From: Rhizobium sp. L43
Lineage (GTDB): Bacteria; Pseudomonadota; Alphaproteobacteria; Rhizobiales; Rhizobiaceae
Direction of reading: 5' to 3'
DNA: 64,000 nucleotides
Assembly: GCF_002531725.1 (NCBI RefSeq)
Contig: NZ_NWSQ01000001.1
Span: forward strand, 470,880 to 534,879
The position numbers and the translations under genes are program-made. Positions within the stretch are counted from its first letter, which is position 1; each line of letters starts with the position of its first letter. Below, piece after piece: positions 41,538 to 50,659 of the stretch. A model generated the notes under the pieces. The model made no database searches. It had not been told where the DNA came from and was given only the letters and a program-made list of their open reading frames with translations.

Positions 41538-42985
41538 GCGGCAACCCCTTCGAAAGAGGCGGCGATGATATTCGTCTCGTTGACGGCGTCACCGATAAGT
41601 TCGGCCGTGATGCGGCCTTCGCGGAAAACGTAGACGCGGTCGCAGAGGCGCACCTCGTCCATTTCGGTCGAGTACCAGATGAAGGTGCGGCCGTGCGCTG
41701 CCTCCTCGCGGATGATGGCGTAGACCTCCTGCTTGGTGCCGACATCGACGCCGCGCATCGGATCGTCCATCAGCACAACAGGTGCGCGCGTCGCAAGGGC
41801 GCGGGCAAAGAGCACCTTCTGCTGGTTGCCGCCGGAAAGCGACAGGATGCGGTTGGCCATATCAGGCGTGCGGATCTCGATCCGCCGCTTCCAGTCGGCG
41901 CCCTTGGCCTCCTCTTGGCTTGCGAGAAGGAGGCCGCGTCGCGACAGGTCACCGAGCGAGGCGATGGAGAAATTGCGCAGGATGCTCCAAAGTTCGAAGA
42001 CGCCGTTGAGACGGCGGTCGCCGGCGACGAAGGTGACGAGCGGATCGCGCTCCGGCAGCCAGTTGCCGGACTGGGCGGCATGGAGCGCAAGCAGCAGCTC
42101 GGTCTGCCCGTGGCCGGCCAGACCCGCCAGTCCGATGATCTCCCCCTTGCGCGCCGTGAAGGGCAGGCCTTTCGCCTGATGCGACAGAATGAGCGGCGCG
42201 GTGGAGAGTTCGCGCGCCGAGCGCTGCCCGGTCTCCTCCTTGGCGACGGTGCCCATGGCTTCCACGAGCCCGTGATGGTCGAAGCCCTGCGCCGGGCGTT
42301 CGGCGACGACGCGGCCGTCCTTCATGACAATAATGCGATCGGCGGTTTCGAGGATCTCGTGCAGGATATGTGAGATGAAGATGACGGCGCCGCCCACGGC
42401 GATGAAGCGGCGGACATGGTCGAGCATCTGGCGGGCAAGGCTAGCATCGAGCGACGAGGTGGGTTCGTCGAGGATTACCAGCCGCGGCGGCGTGCCGGCG
42501 TCGGAAAAAGCCATTGATATCTCGACCATCTGCCGCTCGGCGATCGAAAGGTCGCCGACAGTCCGGCCGCTGTCGATGCCGTGGCCGGGAAAGACGGTGT
42601 CGAGGCTCTTCTCGATGATCTCTGCGGCGCGCCTGCGCCACCCGAAACCGCCGAGATGGCGATGCATGATGCGCGTATTCTCGACGATGGAGAGATTGGG
42701 GCAGAGCGAAAGCTCCTGGAAGACGCAGCGCACGCCGCGGGCGCGCGCTGCGTTGATGCCATAGCGCTCCAGCCGCTCGCCGTCGCTCGCGACACTTCCT
42801 TCATGCGGTGTGAGGCCGCCATTGATGACGCTGACGATGGTGGATTTGCCGGCGCCATTGTGGCCGACGAGGCCGACGCATTCGCCCGGCATGACGCGGA
42901 GCGTGACGCCGTCGAGCGCTCTGACCGCGCCGAAGCTCACCTTGGCGCCATCGACGGCGATCACCGCCTTCAAAACCTCATCCAT
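41534..42985 (-). CDS. Ribose-type ABC transporter ATP-binding protein (double cassette)
   Basis: RbsA-like ATPase of about 483 residues from ATG 42985; ATG 42997 and ATG 43027 are in-frame alternatives, and none has a strong ribosome binding site. First cassette: Walker A GHNGAGKS, signature DLSIAERQMVEISMAFSDAG and LVILDEPTSSLDASLARQML. The second cassette has a degenerate P-loop GLAGHGQTE but keeps SLSGGNQQKVLFARALATRA and the DPMRGVDVGTKQEVY motif, as is usual in sugar importers of this class. It overlaps the permease start by four nt. Confidence 0.92.
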   Translation of the reverse strand: MDEVLKAVIAVDGAKVSFGAVRALDGVTLRVMPGECVGLVGHNGAGKSTIVSVINGGLTPHEGSVASDGERLERYGINAARARGVRCVFQELSLCPNLSIVENTRIMHRHLGGFGWRRRAAEIIEKSLDTVFPGHGIDSGRTVGDLSIAERQMVEISMAFSDAGTPPRLVILDEPTSSLDASLARQMLDHVRRFIAVGGAVIFISHILHEILETADRIIVMKDGRVVAERPAQGFDHHGLVEAMGTVAKEETGQRSARELSTAPLILSHQAKGLPFTARKGEIIGLAGLAGHGQTELLLALHAAQSGNWLPERDPLVTFVAGDRRLNGVFELWSILRNFSIASLGDLSRRGLLLASQEEAKGADWKRRIEIRTPDMANRILSLSGGNQQKVLFARALATRAPVVLMDDPMRGVDVGTKQEVYAIIREEAAHGRTFIWYSTEMDEVRLCDRVYVFREGRITAELIGDAVNETNIIAASFEGVAA

Positions 42986-43013
42986 GCTGCCCGCCATGCC
43001 TGCTCGCAAAGAA

Positions 43014-43043
43014 TGCCGCACGGCCATTTGCGGCCGCGCGGCA
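43014..43043 (-). repeat. Hairpin after the ribose-type binding-protein gene
   Basis: The arm 43014-43025 pairs with 43032-43043 with one mismatch (TGCCGCACGGCC with GGCCGCGCGGCA) around a 6-nt loop. It lies between the binding-protein stop (43057) and the ATPase start (42985). Confidence 0.6.
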
Positions 43044-43056
43044 CTCGCCGGGAGAT

Positions 43057-44073
43057 TTACTTTGCCTGCTCGATCACCTTAATTGCGTCCGCCTGCGTGT
43101 ATTCCACATTGGCGACGCCACCGGCCTGGGTATTGGCGAGGTTGGTTTCGAGATTGTCCTGGTCGATGCGCAGGAAAGGCACGACGAGGTCCTTCTTCAC
43201 CTGCTTGCCGTCGAGGATCTGCTGGGCGACCCAGAAGGCGAGGGTGGAGACGCCGGGCGCGATCGATACGGACATGGTCTCATAGCCCTTGGCTTCCTTC
43301 TGCTCCTTCCACCATTTCAGCTCGTCTTCGCGGTTGCCCATGATGATGGTAGGCATCTTCCGGTCGGTCGCGGCAATCGCCTGCGCGGCGCCATAACCGT
43401 CGCCGCCCTGCGTCACCACGCCGACGATGTCGGGCAGGCTCGGCAGGATGCCGGCAACCGCCTTCTGCGCCACGTCCTGCGCCCAGTCTCCATGAACGGA
43501 GCCGACAATCTTGAACTGCGGGAACTGCTTGACGCCGTCGTGAATGCCGGCCGAGATCTCGTCGTCGACGAAGACACCGGCAAGGCCGCGGATCTCAAGC
43601 AGATTGCCGCCGGCCGGAATTTTCTTCGACAGATATTCGACCTCGCTGCGGCCCATTTCCTTGAAGTTGACGGCGATGCGCCAGGCGCAGGGTTCGGTGA
43701 CGATGCCGTCGAAGGAAACGACGGTGATGCCGGCGTCGCAGGCTTCCTTGACCGCACCATTCAGCGCCGTCGGCGAGGCGGCGTTCAGCACGATGGCGTC
43801 GTAGCCCTGCAGGATCATGTTCTGGATCTGCGCGGCCTGTTCCGTCGCCTGATTCTCGGCTGTGGTGAAGGGGTCGGCAGCGGCAACGACGCCGGCCTTA
43901 ACAGCTTCGCCCGTCACCTTGCCCCAGCTCGTCAGCATGGCCTGGCGCCACGAGTTGCCGGCATAGTTGTTGGAAAGGGCGATTTTCTTGGCCGACGTGT
44001 CGGCAAAGGCGGAAACGGGCATCGCGGCGCAAGCAATGGCGGCCGATGCCAGAAGCATCTTGCGGATTGTCAT
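43057..44073 (-). CDS. Ribose-type ABC transporter substrate-binding protein
   Basis: Periplasmic binding protein of 338 residues with a signal peptide (MTIRKMLLASAAIACAAMPV, cleavage near SAFAD). The type 1 sugar-binding fold shows as KKIALSNNYAGNSWRQAMLT, QIQNMILQGYDAIVLNAASP and GITVVSFDGIVTEPCAW. AGGGAGGAAGAC precedes ATG 44073. It is first in the operon that ends with the SMP-30 gene and is divergent from a histidine kinase gene across 278 bp. Confidence 0.93.
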   Translation of the reverse strand: MTIRKMLLASAAIACAAMPVSAFADTSAKKIALSNNYAGNSWRQAMLTSWGKVTGEAVKAGVVAAADPFTTAENQATEQAAQIQNMILQGYDAIVLNAASPTALNGAVKEACDAGITVVSFDGIVTEPCAWRIAVNFKEMGRSEVEYLSKKIPAGGNLLEIRGLAGVFVDDEISAGIHDGVKQFPQFKIVGSVHGDWAQDVAQKAVAGILPSLPDIVGVVTQGGDGYGAAQAIAATDRKMPTIIMGNREDELKWWKEQKEAKGYETMSVSIAPGVSTLAFWVAQQILDGKQVKKDLVVPFLRIDQDNLETNLANTQAGGVANVEYTQADAIKVIEQAK

Positions 44074-44351
44074 GTCTTCCTCCCTGATGATCGCGCCGGT
44101 CGGCGGATCGCTTCACCCTGCCGGCCCAATCGGGGTCCGAGTGAAAATTGTTCTTGCACTGAGCTTCCTCCTCTCAGTAAGGGCAGGATGCGGGAGATCG
44201 ACCGGCCTGTACAGGGGCAAGGCAGCACGTCGTTTGCGGGTTTTGCGCAACAAGCTGCGGGTTTATGCAAGACGCGGCGCTTCCGCGGGCGCTTACTGCA
44301 AGGGATCGCGGCGGGTTGAGGAGCCTGTTGCCGTCTCGGGGAGGAACTACA

Positions 44352-45590
44352 ATGCTGCAACCTGCACCCGCAGCCATGTTCGACCATTATCTCGGCATTT
44401 CCCGGCTGCTCGCGGGCCAGCTCGACTTCCGCTCGGCCATCCGCTCCGTCGCGGCCGAGGTCGCCCATATCATCCCGCACGACCACCTCGATGTCTGTGT
44501 GCTGCTGGAGGGCGGCAACTACCACACCGCCTACGAGACCGGCATCGAGACCGCCTGGGGCGATCTTGCCGGCGCGCCTGTGGTCAACAGCCCCATCCGC
44601 TCGCTGCTGCGGGGCGAGGTGGAGTTTCTGCTGGCCGACGACGCCATGACCGACCCGCGTTTCCACTTCGAGGGCGCATTCAAGCGGCCGATCGTCGAAC
44701 AGTCGCTGCGCAGCCGCCTGCATGTGCCGATGAAGGTGCAGGGCACGATCATCGCTGCACTCTCCTGTTCGTCGCACCGGGCGGGCGTCTATACGATGGA
44801 GGATATCGAACGCGCCCGCATCATCGCCGACCTGCTGACACCCTATTTCTTCGCGCTGCAGGCGGCCGAGCAGGCGCAGCGCTCGGCAATCGTCGAGGCC
44901 GAAGCCCGCGCCCGCGAGGAGGGGTTGCGGCAAGGCGCGCTGAAGCTGACCGAAGCGCTAGAGCAGGAACGCCAGCGCATCGGCATGGACCTGCACGACC
45001 AGACGCTCGCCGACCTGACGCGGCTTGCCCGCCGGATCGATCGGCTGTCGCGCAACGGCGAGGTGGCGTCCGAGGCGCTGGAGCCGCTCTCCCGTTCGCT
45101 GCAGCATTGCATGCAGGATCTGCGGCAGATTATCGAGCAGGCAAAACCCTCCGTGCTTCAGCTCTTCGGCCTCGCCCAGGCGATCGAGCATCATCTCGAC
45201 CGCTCCACCCGCGACACAGGATCGGCCATAGAATGGGGCCTCGTCGACGAGACGCACGGCGCGCTGGAGCAACTGGAACCGACCGTCAGCGTCGCGCTGT
45301 TCCGCATCGCCCAGGAAGCGATCAACAATGCGGTGCGCCATGCCGCGCCGCTCGCCGTCACGGTGCGGCTCGAGGCCGACGACGACCGGCTGTCGATCGA
45401 AATCTTTGACGACGGCACTGGGCTCGCCAAGGCGCGGGGACGGATCGGCGGCGGCATCGACAATATGAAGACCCGGGCGCGGCTGATTTCGGCACGCTTT
45501 GCGACCGGGCCAGGCCATAACAATCGCGGCACTGTGGTGCGCGTCGTGCTGCCGCTCGGCCCGCACGACCCGGCAAGCGAGCCGAACTGA
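44352..45590 (+). CDS. Cytoplasmic sensor histidine kinase, GAF plus HisKA_3/HATPase (NarL-type partner)
   Basis: Kinase of 412 residues from ATG 44352, seven nt after GGGGAGG. There is no transmembrane segment. An N-terminal GAF domain (about 20-170) is followed by a coiled coil (170-205). The HisKA_3 dimerisation box ERQRIGMDLHDQTLADLTRL has phosphorylatable H215. The HATPase_c domain has RIAQEAINNAVRHA (N box, 318-331) and DDGTGLAKARGRIGGG (G boxes, 353-368). Such kinases sense a cytoplasmic ligand. The response regulator gene follows 13 nt downstream, and the pair is divergent from the ribose-type ABC operon, so regulation of that operon is likely. Confidence 0.9.
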   Translation: MLQPAPAAMFDHYLGISRLLAGQLDFRSAIRSVAAEVAHIIPHDHLDVCVLLEGGNYHTAYETGIETAWGDLAGAPVVNSPIRSLLRGEVEFLLADDAMTDPRFHFEGAFKRPIVEQSLRSRLHVPMKVQGTIIAALSCSSHRAGVYTMEDIERARIIADLLTPYFFALQAAEQAQRSAIVEAEARAREEGLRQGALKLTEALEQERQRIGMDLHDQTLADLTRLARRIDRLSRNGEVASEALEPLSRSLQHCMQDLRQIIEQAKPSVLQLFGLAQAIEHHLDRSTRDTGSAIEWGLVDETHGALEQLEPTVSVALFRIAQEAINNAVRHAAPLAVTVRLEADDDRLSIEIFDDGTGLAKARGRIGGGIDNMKTRARLISARFATGPGHNNRGTVVRVVLPLGPHDPASEPN

Positions 45591-45603
45591 GGAGATGAGC
45601 GCA

Positions 45604-46326
45604 ATGAAGGTTCTGATCGTCGAGGACGACCCGCTGCACCGCTCCTATCTGCATGAGGCTGTCAACGCGGCCCTGCCGGAATGCGACACGGTGATCGAGG
45701 CGGAGAACGGGACGGTCGGCGAAAAACTCGCCCGCGACCACAAGTCGGCGCATATCGTCATGGACCTGCAGATGGCCAACCGCAACGGCATCGAGGCGGC
45801 GCGCACCATCTGGAAGGAGCGGCCGGAGACCCGCATCCTGTTCTGGTCGAATTATTCGGATGAGGCCTATGTGCGCGGCGTCTCGCGGATCGTGCCGGAT
45901 GGCGCCGCCTATGGCTACGTGCTGAAATCCGCCTCCGACGAGCGGCTGAGGCTTGCGCTGCGCTCGATCTTCATCGAGAGCCAGTGCGTCATCGACCGCG
46001 AGGTGCGGGGCCTGCAGCAGAAGAGCCTCGGCCAGACGAACGGCTTTACCGATTCCGAATACGAGATCCTCGTCGATATCGCGCTCGGCCTCACCGACCG
46101 GGCGATTGCCAAACGCCGGGGCCTGTCGCTGCGCAGCGTGCAGAACCGCCTGCAGCAGCTCTACGACAAGCTCGATGTCTACCAGAGCGCCGGCGACGAC
46201 CACGAGGACGGCCGCTTCAATCTCCGCGCCCGCGCCGTCACCGTCGCTTTCCTGCGCAAGCTCCTGAACTACAGCGCTCTGGAGCGGGCTGAAGCCGAGC
46301 TCCAGGAGTGGCTTGAGGGACGGTAG
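45604..46326 (+). CDS. Response regulator, receiver plus LuxR-type HTH output
   Basis: Protein of 240 residues from ATG 45604, nine nt after GAGGAG; ATG 45595 is too close. Receiver domain (1-120): acidic pocket E7, D8, D9, phosphoacceptor D54 in IVMDLQMANRNG, and the lysine in YVLKSASDE. The output domain holds FTDSEYEILVDIALGLTDRA followed by IAKRRGLSLRSVQNRLQQLYDKLDV, a LuxR/NarL-type helix-turn-helix. It is co-transcribed with the kinase. An additional C-terminal tail of about 50 residues follows the helix-turn-helix, which is longer than in minimal NarL proteins. Confidence 0.9.
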   Translation: MKVLIVEDDPLHRSYLHEAVNAALPECDTVIEAENGTVGEKLARDHKSAHIVMDLQMANRNGIEAARTIWKERPETRILFWSNYSDEAYVRGVSRIVPDGAAYGYVLKSASDERLRLALRSIFIESQCVIDREVRGLQQKSLGQTNGFTDSEYEILVDIALGLTDRAIAKRRGLSLRSVQNRLQQLYDKLDVYQSAGDDHEDGRFNLRARAVTVAFLRKLLNYSALERAEAELQEWLEGR

Positions 46327-46384
46327 TTTCCGGACTTGCGTAGAATGACTGGGGATCAGAGACGTGGGCGCGGCCGCCTGCCTT

Positions 46385-47710
46385 TCACGGAGCATGAGCC
46401 AGAGCGATCGCATCGGCGGCTTCCTCGCAGCGATCGCTGAGCGTGCTGGTGGCCACTCGAATATGACTGCTTGGCAGGACGGAGAATTTATTGCCCGGAT
46501 TGACGGCGATATTGCGTGCGGCGAGCGTCACCATCGCGAATGGTTCGGAGACGACGGGCACCCACAGGCACAGGCCCTGGCCTGGTGGTATCGCTATTCC
46601 CCGTTCACCGAGCGCATCGGCAAGAGCGTCGCGTCTCTGCTGATAGATCTCGCGCGCCTCGCCGATACGCTGCCAGGTTGCCGGATCGCGCAATAGCCAG
46701 GCAGCGGCACCCTGCAGGATGCGGCTGCTCCAGCCGGCGCTGAAAGAACGGTAGGACTGGATCTGGTCGACGATCGGCGCGGAACTCGACAGGACCGCGA
46801 GACGCAGATCCGGGCCGAGGCTTTTCGAGAGTGAGAGGATATGGATCGTCCGCTCCGCAAATCGGCCGCCGAGCGACTGCGGAGGTGCCGCCGACACGTC
46901 GCCGACGCCATCGTCCTCGATGACAAGCGTATCGCTGTCTTCCAGCACATCTCCGAGCTGATCGAGGCGGGATGAACTGACCGTAACGCCGGTCACGGAA
47001 TGCAGCCGCGGCTGGAACAGAAAAGCCGCCGGACGTTGCCGCAATGCTTCGCGCAGCGAATCCGGCAGGGGGCCTTCGCCGTCGCAGGCGACAGGGATGA
47101 TTTTCACGCCGAGATCTTCCAGAATATCGAGCAGTCGCATGGCGGTCGGATGTTCGATCGCGACCGACGAGCCCGAGGAGACCAGCGCATGCAATATCGT
47201 ATAGACGGCGTTGTAACCGCCATTGGTGGCCAGAAAGGCTTCCGCCTCATAGGGCCATCGCTCTGAAACGGCGTCCTTCAACTCAGGGACGATCCGGCTG
47301 CGCTCATAGCTGTTGAGATCATCGACGGAGGCGCCATAGGCCATTGCTTCGGCCAGGCGAGGAAGAAGTACTGCATCCGGCCCGGCTAAGGTAAGGTCGA
47401 GCACACCTTCCCTATAGTTTCCCGAGCTGGCGAGGCGTTCCGGCTTGGCGACAAAGCGGTCGCCGCTGACCCAGGTGCCGTTGCGTCCCCGGCCGCTGAT
47501 GATCTTCTGCCGCCGCAACTCGCCCCATGCTTGGGAGATCGTTGCCGGGCTGACACGCAATTCGTAGGCGATATCGCGGATCGCCGGCAGGCGCGTGCCG
47601 ACCGGCAGGGCACCGGCGCGGATCAGCGCACCCGTTTCGAGGGCGATCCCCCGGATGCTGCAATCGGCTATTTTTTCGGCAAACCAGGAGGCTTCGACGG
47701 TGTCGCCCAT
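46385..47710 (-). CDS. MocR-type regulator (GntR HTH plus aminotransferase-like domain)
   Basis: Fusion protein of 441 residues. The N-terminal winged helix (about 10-85) reads VGTRLPAIRDIAYELRVSPA and TISQAWGELRRQKIISGRGR. The remainder is an aminotransferase class I fold with FLATNGGYNAVYTILHALVS and the PLP lysine in ILSLSKSLGPDLRLAV. MocR proteins use bound PLP and an amino compound as effector instead of catalysing transamination. It is divergent from a gene encoding an NMT1-like protein. The intervening 100 bp hold an exact 12-bp inverted repeat, a plausible MocR site. Confidence 0.92.
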   Translation of the reverse strand: MGDTVEASWFAEKIADCSIRGIALETGALIRAGALPVGTRLPAIRDIAYELRVSPATISQAWGELRRQKIISGRGRNGTWVSGDRFVAKPERLASSGNYREGVLDLTLAGPDAVLLPRLAEAMAYGASVDDLNSYERSRIVPELKDAVSERWPYEAEAFLATNGGYNAVYTILHALVSSGSSVAIEHPTAMRLLDILEDLGVKIIPVACDGEGPLPDSLREALRQRPAAFLFQPRLHSVTGVTVSSSRLDQLGDVLEDSDTLVIEDDGVGDVSAAPPQSLGGRFAERTIHILSLSKSLGPDLRLAVLSSSAPIVDQIQSYRSFSAGWSSRILQGAAAWLLRDPATWQRIGEAREIYQQRRDALADALGERGIAIPPGQGLCLWVPVVSEPFAMVTLAARNIAVNPGNKFSVLPSSHIRVATSTLSDRCEEAADAIALAHAP

Positions 47711-47722
47711 TTTTCTCTCACT

Positions 47723-47774
47723 TTAAATGTTCAATAACGTAATAACATTTGTACTCGTTATTTTGAACATTTAA
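47723..47774. promoter_or_regulatory. Inverted repeat in the divergent MocR/NMT1-like promoter region
   Basis: TTAAATGTTCAA (47723-47734) and TTGAACATTTAA (47763-47774) are exact inverted copies with centres 40 bp apart. Inside lie direct repeats AATAAC (47733-47738 and 47741-47746). This stretch is far more AT-rich than its surroundings and is the likely binding region of the adjacent MocR protein. Confidence 0.6.
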
Positions 47775-47811
47775 TTTGCCCCTCGTCGAGCCATTTCAGT
47801 GAGTTTTTTGC

Positions 47812-48774
47812 ATGCCTGTAACGCTTCGCATCGCCCTCAGAGACTGGGATTACATGACACCGCTTGTGCTCGGTGATGTCAGTTCTTCCCGTCTCGCCAT
47901 CAAAGTGGATCGTGTGGGCACGCTGGTCTCCAGCCTCGCCGATGACACGGCGCATGACGCCGCGGAGATGTCCTTCAGCCGCTATTCGCAGATGCGTCAT
48001 GACGGCGATGATCGGGTTCTGGGCATGCCGAACTTCATCATGCGCGGCTTCCGCCATCGCTGCATCATCACCACCAAGGATAGTCCGATCCGCACGCTGT
48101 CCGATCTGGCCGGCAAGAAGATCGGCGTGACCGGCTGGCGCGATTCCGGAAATACCTGGACCCGTGCCGCGTTGCGCCGAGAGGGCGTCGGCGTCGAGGA
48201 CGCCATGTGGTATGCCGGGCGCCTGACGGAAGCTCATCCGATCGCCGACCGGCTCGATGGTTTTGGACGGCCCGGCCGCATCGAGGCAGCTCCCGGCGAG
48301 CGTCCGATGGTCGATCTTTTGCTGGATGGCGGGCTCGACGCCGCGTGCACGCCTTTCATGCCAAAGGGTTTCTTCGATCAGGAATCGCCCTTGCGCCAGG
48401 TGCTGGATGATTTCCGCGCCGCTGAAGTCACCTACTTCCACGAGGTCGGCTATATCCCGGGCATGCATCTGATCGGCTTCAAGGCTGATATCGTCCAGGA
48501 GCATCCCTGGATCATGGATGAACTCAGCGAACTGATCGACGAGTCCCAGCGTCTGTGGCTGGAAAAGCGTGAGAAATACGCCGACACCACGCCCTGGATG
48601 ATCGACGAACTGCGCCGCTGCGCGGCCGACCTGCCGCCGACCTGGAGGGCCAGCGGGCTTGTCGAGAACGAGGCAATGATCTCCGACTTTGCCGAGGAAC
48701 TTTACGAACAGAAGATCATGCCGCGCCGTTTGACACCTGCCGATCTGTTTCCATGGCACGCCAAGGCCCGGTGA
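47812..48774 (+). CDS. NMT1/dihydroxyphthalate decarboxylase-like protein
   Basis: Protein of 320 residues without a signal peptide. It has the periplasmic-binding-type fold: MPVTLRIALRDWDYMTPLVL, AAEMSFSRYSQMRHDGDDRV, SDLAGKKIGVTGWRDSGNTW and a late YIPGMHLIGFKADIVQEHPW. The pattern resembles the 4,5-dihydroxyphthalate decarboxylase (Pht5) group and NMT1/THI5-like proteins. As it lacks a signal, it is probably a cytoplasmic enzyme, or an exception to the export rule. It is divergent from MocR and 68 nt upstream of an amino-acid ABC operon, so it is likely regulated by MocR. Its true reaction is unknown. Confidence 0.72.
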   Translation: MPVTLRIALRDWDYMTPLVLGDVSSSRLAIKVDRVGTLVSSLADDTAHDAAEMSFSRYSQMRHDGDDRVLGMPNFIMRGFRHRCIITTKDSPIRTLSDLAGKKIGVTGWRDSGNTWTRAALRREGVGVEDAMWYAGRLTEAHPIADRLDGFGRPGRIEAAPGERPMVDLLLDGGLDAACTPFMPKGFFDQESPLRQVLDDFRAAEVTYFHEVGYIPGMHLIGFKADIVQEHPWIMDELSELIDESQRLWLEKREKYADTTPWMIDELRRCAADLPPTWRASGLVENEAMISDFAEELYEQKIMPRRLTPADLFPWHAKAR

Positions 48775-48842
48775 ACGAAGCCAACGAAACTCCTCACAGT
48801 CGTTGAATTACCATTTTCGCAAACCAAAAAAAGGGGAATGAC

Positions 48843-49733
48843 ATGCATTCGAAACTGATCGCTTCCGCCGTCCTGCTGGGTCTGATGATGACGACTTCGG
48901 TCTTCGCCGAGGAGGCGGCCGTACCAAAACAGACCGTCAACGACGCGCTTCGCGCCCGCCTGCCGGAGAAGATCCGCACGGACGGCAAGATGATCTCCGT
49001 CAACAACGGTTCCTTTCCTCCCTATGAGATCGTCACCGGCACGAAACTGACCGGCGCCAGCGCCGATCTGACCGATGCGATCGGCCAGATGCTCGGCGTC
49101 ACGATCGAGCACGAAACCGTCAGCGGACTGACCGCATTGCTCGCCGGCATCAATTCCGGCCGATACCAGTTCGCCTTCGGCCCGATCGGCGACTTCAAGA
49201 GCCGTGAAGAGGCCAATGACTTCGTCGACTGGGTTCAGGAATACGTGGTCTTCTCCGTCCAGAAGGGCAATCCGAAGGCCATCGCTTCGCTCGACAGCGC
49301 CTGCGGCAATCGCATTGCAGTCATGGCCGGCGGCTCCGCCGAAAAGGTGATCCAAGCCCAGGTCGAAAAGTGCAAGGCGGCCGGCAAGTCCGCGCCCGAA
49401 GTGCAGTCCTACACCGACCAGCCGAGCTCGATCCTGGCGGTCCGCTCCAAACGCGCCGATGCCTTCTTCTCCTCGCAGGCGCCGCTGACCTATTTCGTGT
49501 CTCAGGCAAACGGCCAGTTGGAACTGAGCGGCGTCGGCCAGAAGAATGGCTTCGACGATCTCTATCAAGGGGCCGTGGTACCGAAAGGCTCGCCGCTCGG
49601 TCCCATTCTGCTCGACTCGGTCAAGGCGTTAATGGATAACGGCACCTATGCCGCCATCATGAAGAAGTGGGGTCTTGAGAACAACATGATCAAGCAGCCC
49701 GGCCTCAATCTTGGTGGAGCCCTGCCGAAATGA
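48843..49733 (+). CDS. Polar amino-acid-type ABC transporter substrate-binding protein
   Basis: Family 3 binding protein of 296 residues with a Sec signal (MHSKLIASAVLLGLMMTTSV, cleavage near FAEE). The core has GKMISVNNGSFPPYEIVTGT, TGASADLTDAIGQMLGVTIE and SLDSACGNRIAVMAGGSAEK. AGGGGAATGAC precedes ATG 48843. Its stop overlaps the permease start (ATGA), so unlike the other importers here no hairpin separates binding protein and channel. Substrate unknown; the M20 hydrolase downstream hints at an N-acylated amino acid or a similar amide. Confidence 0.93.
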   Translation: MHSKLIASAVLLGLMMTTSVFAEEAAVPKQTVNDALRARLPEKIRTDGKMISVNNGSFPPYEIVTGTKLTGASADLTDAIGQMLGVTIEHETVSGLTALLAGINSGRYQFAFGPIGDFKSREEANDFVDWVQEYVVFSVQKGNPKAIASLDSACGNRIAVMAGGSAEKVIQAQVEKCKAAGKSAPEVQSYTDQPSSILAVRSKRADAFFSSQAPLTYFVSQANGQLELSGVGQKNGFDDLYQGAVVPKGSPLGPILLDSVKALMDNGTYAAIMKKWGLENNMIKQPGLNLGGALPK

Positions 49734-50659
49734 GCAACGATCACACGACTGTTGCACCGCCTTTGGGCGGTGCAGACTTCCGGGACGTTGCCCATGCCCA
49801 CAAGCCCTTTCAAACGGGCCGGCTCGTCCTCTGGGTGGCCGTGCTCCTCATTGCCGCCAACTTCCTGTGGATCGTCGCTCATAACGAGAATTTCGGCTGG
49901 CCTGTCGTCGCGGCCTATTTCTTCGATCCGACGGTCATCAACGGCCTTTACGTCAGCCTAGGCCTGACTGTGGTCGCGATGGCCATCGGCATCGTTCTCG
50001 GCCTCGGACTGGCGATCGCCCGGCTGTCGAATGACCGGCTCGCCCGTTCACTGGCATCGCTGTTCATCTGGTTCTTTCGCGGCACGCCGCTCCTGGTGCA
50101 GCTGATCTTCTGGTACAATCTCTCGACCCTTTTTCCCGAACTTTCGATCGCCATTCCGTTCGGCCCGGCGCTCGCGAGCTGGGAGACCAATTCGGTGATC
50201 ACGCCGATGACGGCGGCGATCGTTGGCCTTGCCTTGAACGAAGCGGCCTACATGGCCGAGATCATCCGCGGCGGCCTGCTCTCGGTCGATCGCGGCCAGT
50301 TCGAGACGGCGGAAGCCTTCGGCATGACTAAGGCGAGGGCGCTATGGCGGATCATCATTCCTCAGGCGATGCGCTCGATCGTGCCCCCGACGGGCAACCA
50401 GCTGATCAGCATGATCAAGGCGACGTCGCTCGTCAGCGTCATCGCCATGGCCGATCTGCTCTATTCCGTCCAGTCGATCTACAATCGCACCTTCGAGATC
50501 GTGCCGATGCTGCTTGTCGCGGTCCTCTGGTACCTCTTCATCACCTCGATCCTCAATCTCGGCCAGAGCTATATCGAGGCCTATTACGGCCGCAGCGAAC
50601 GGCGCAACAATACCGCCACTGTCAAATCCGAGACACTTGTCGAGGAGGCAAGCCATTGA
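49730..50659 (+). CDS. Polar amino-acid-type ABC transporter permease
   Basis: Permease of 309 residues with a cytoplasmic N-terminal stretch, then helices starting at [19 protein letters not shown]. The amino-acid permease core includes [36 protein letters not shown] and the coupling loop [20 protein letters not shown]. It is a single permease, so it probably works as a homodimer. Its stop overlaps the TTG start of the ATPase. Confidence 0.93.
   Translation: MSNDHTTVAPPLGGADFRDVAHAHKPFQTGRLVLWVAVLLIAANFLWIVAHNENFGWPVVAAYFFDPTVINGLYVSLGLTVVAMAIGIVLGLGLAIARLSNDRLARSLASLFIWFFRGTPLLVQLIFWYNLSTLFPELSIAIPFGPALASWETNSVITPMTAAIVGLALNEAAYMAEIIRGGLLSVDRGQFETAEAFGMTKARALWRIIIPQAMRSIVPPTGNQLISMIKATSLVSVIAMADLLYSVQSIYNRTFEIVPMLLVAVLWYLFITSILNLGQSYIEAYYGRSERRNNTATVKSETLVEEASH

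Noticed and set aside
40594..41745. Upstream extension of the ribose-type permease frame (to 700 residues)
   Set aside because: The extension has Arg/Pro-rich shadow composition and lies over the second permease in another frame. The ATGA overlap start at 40593 is the natural one.
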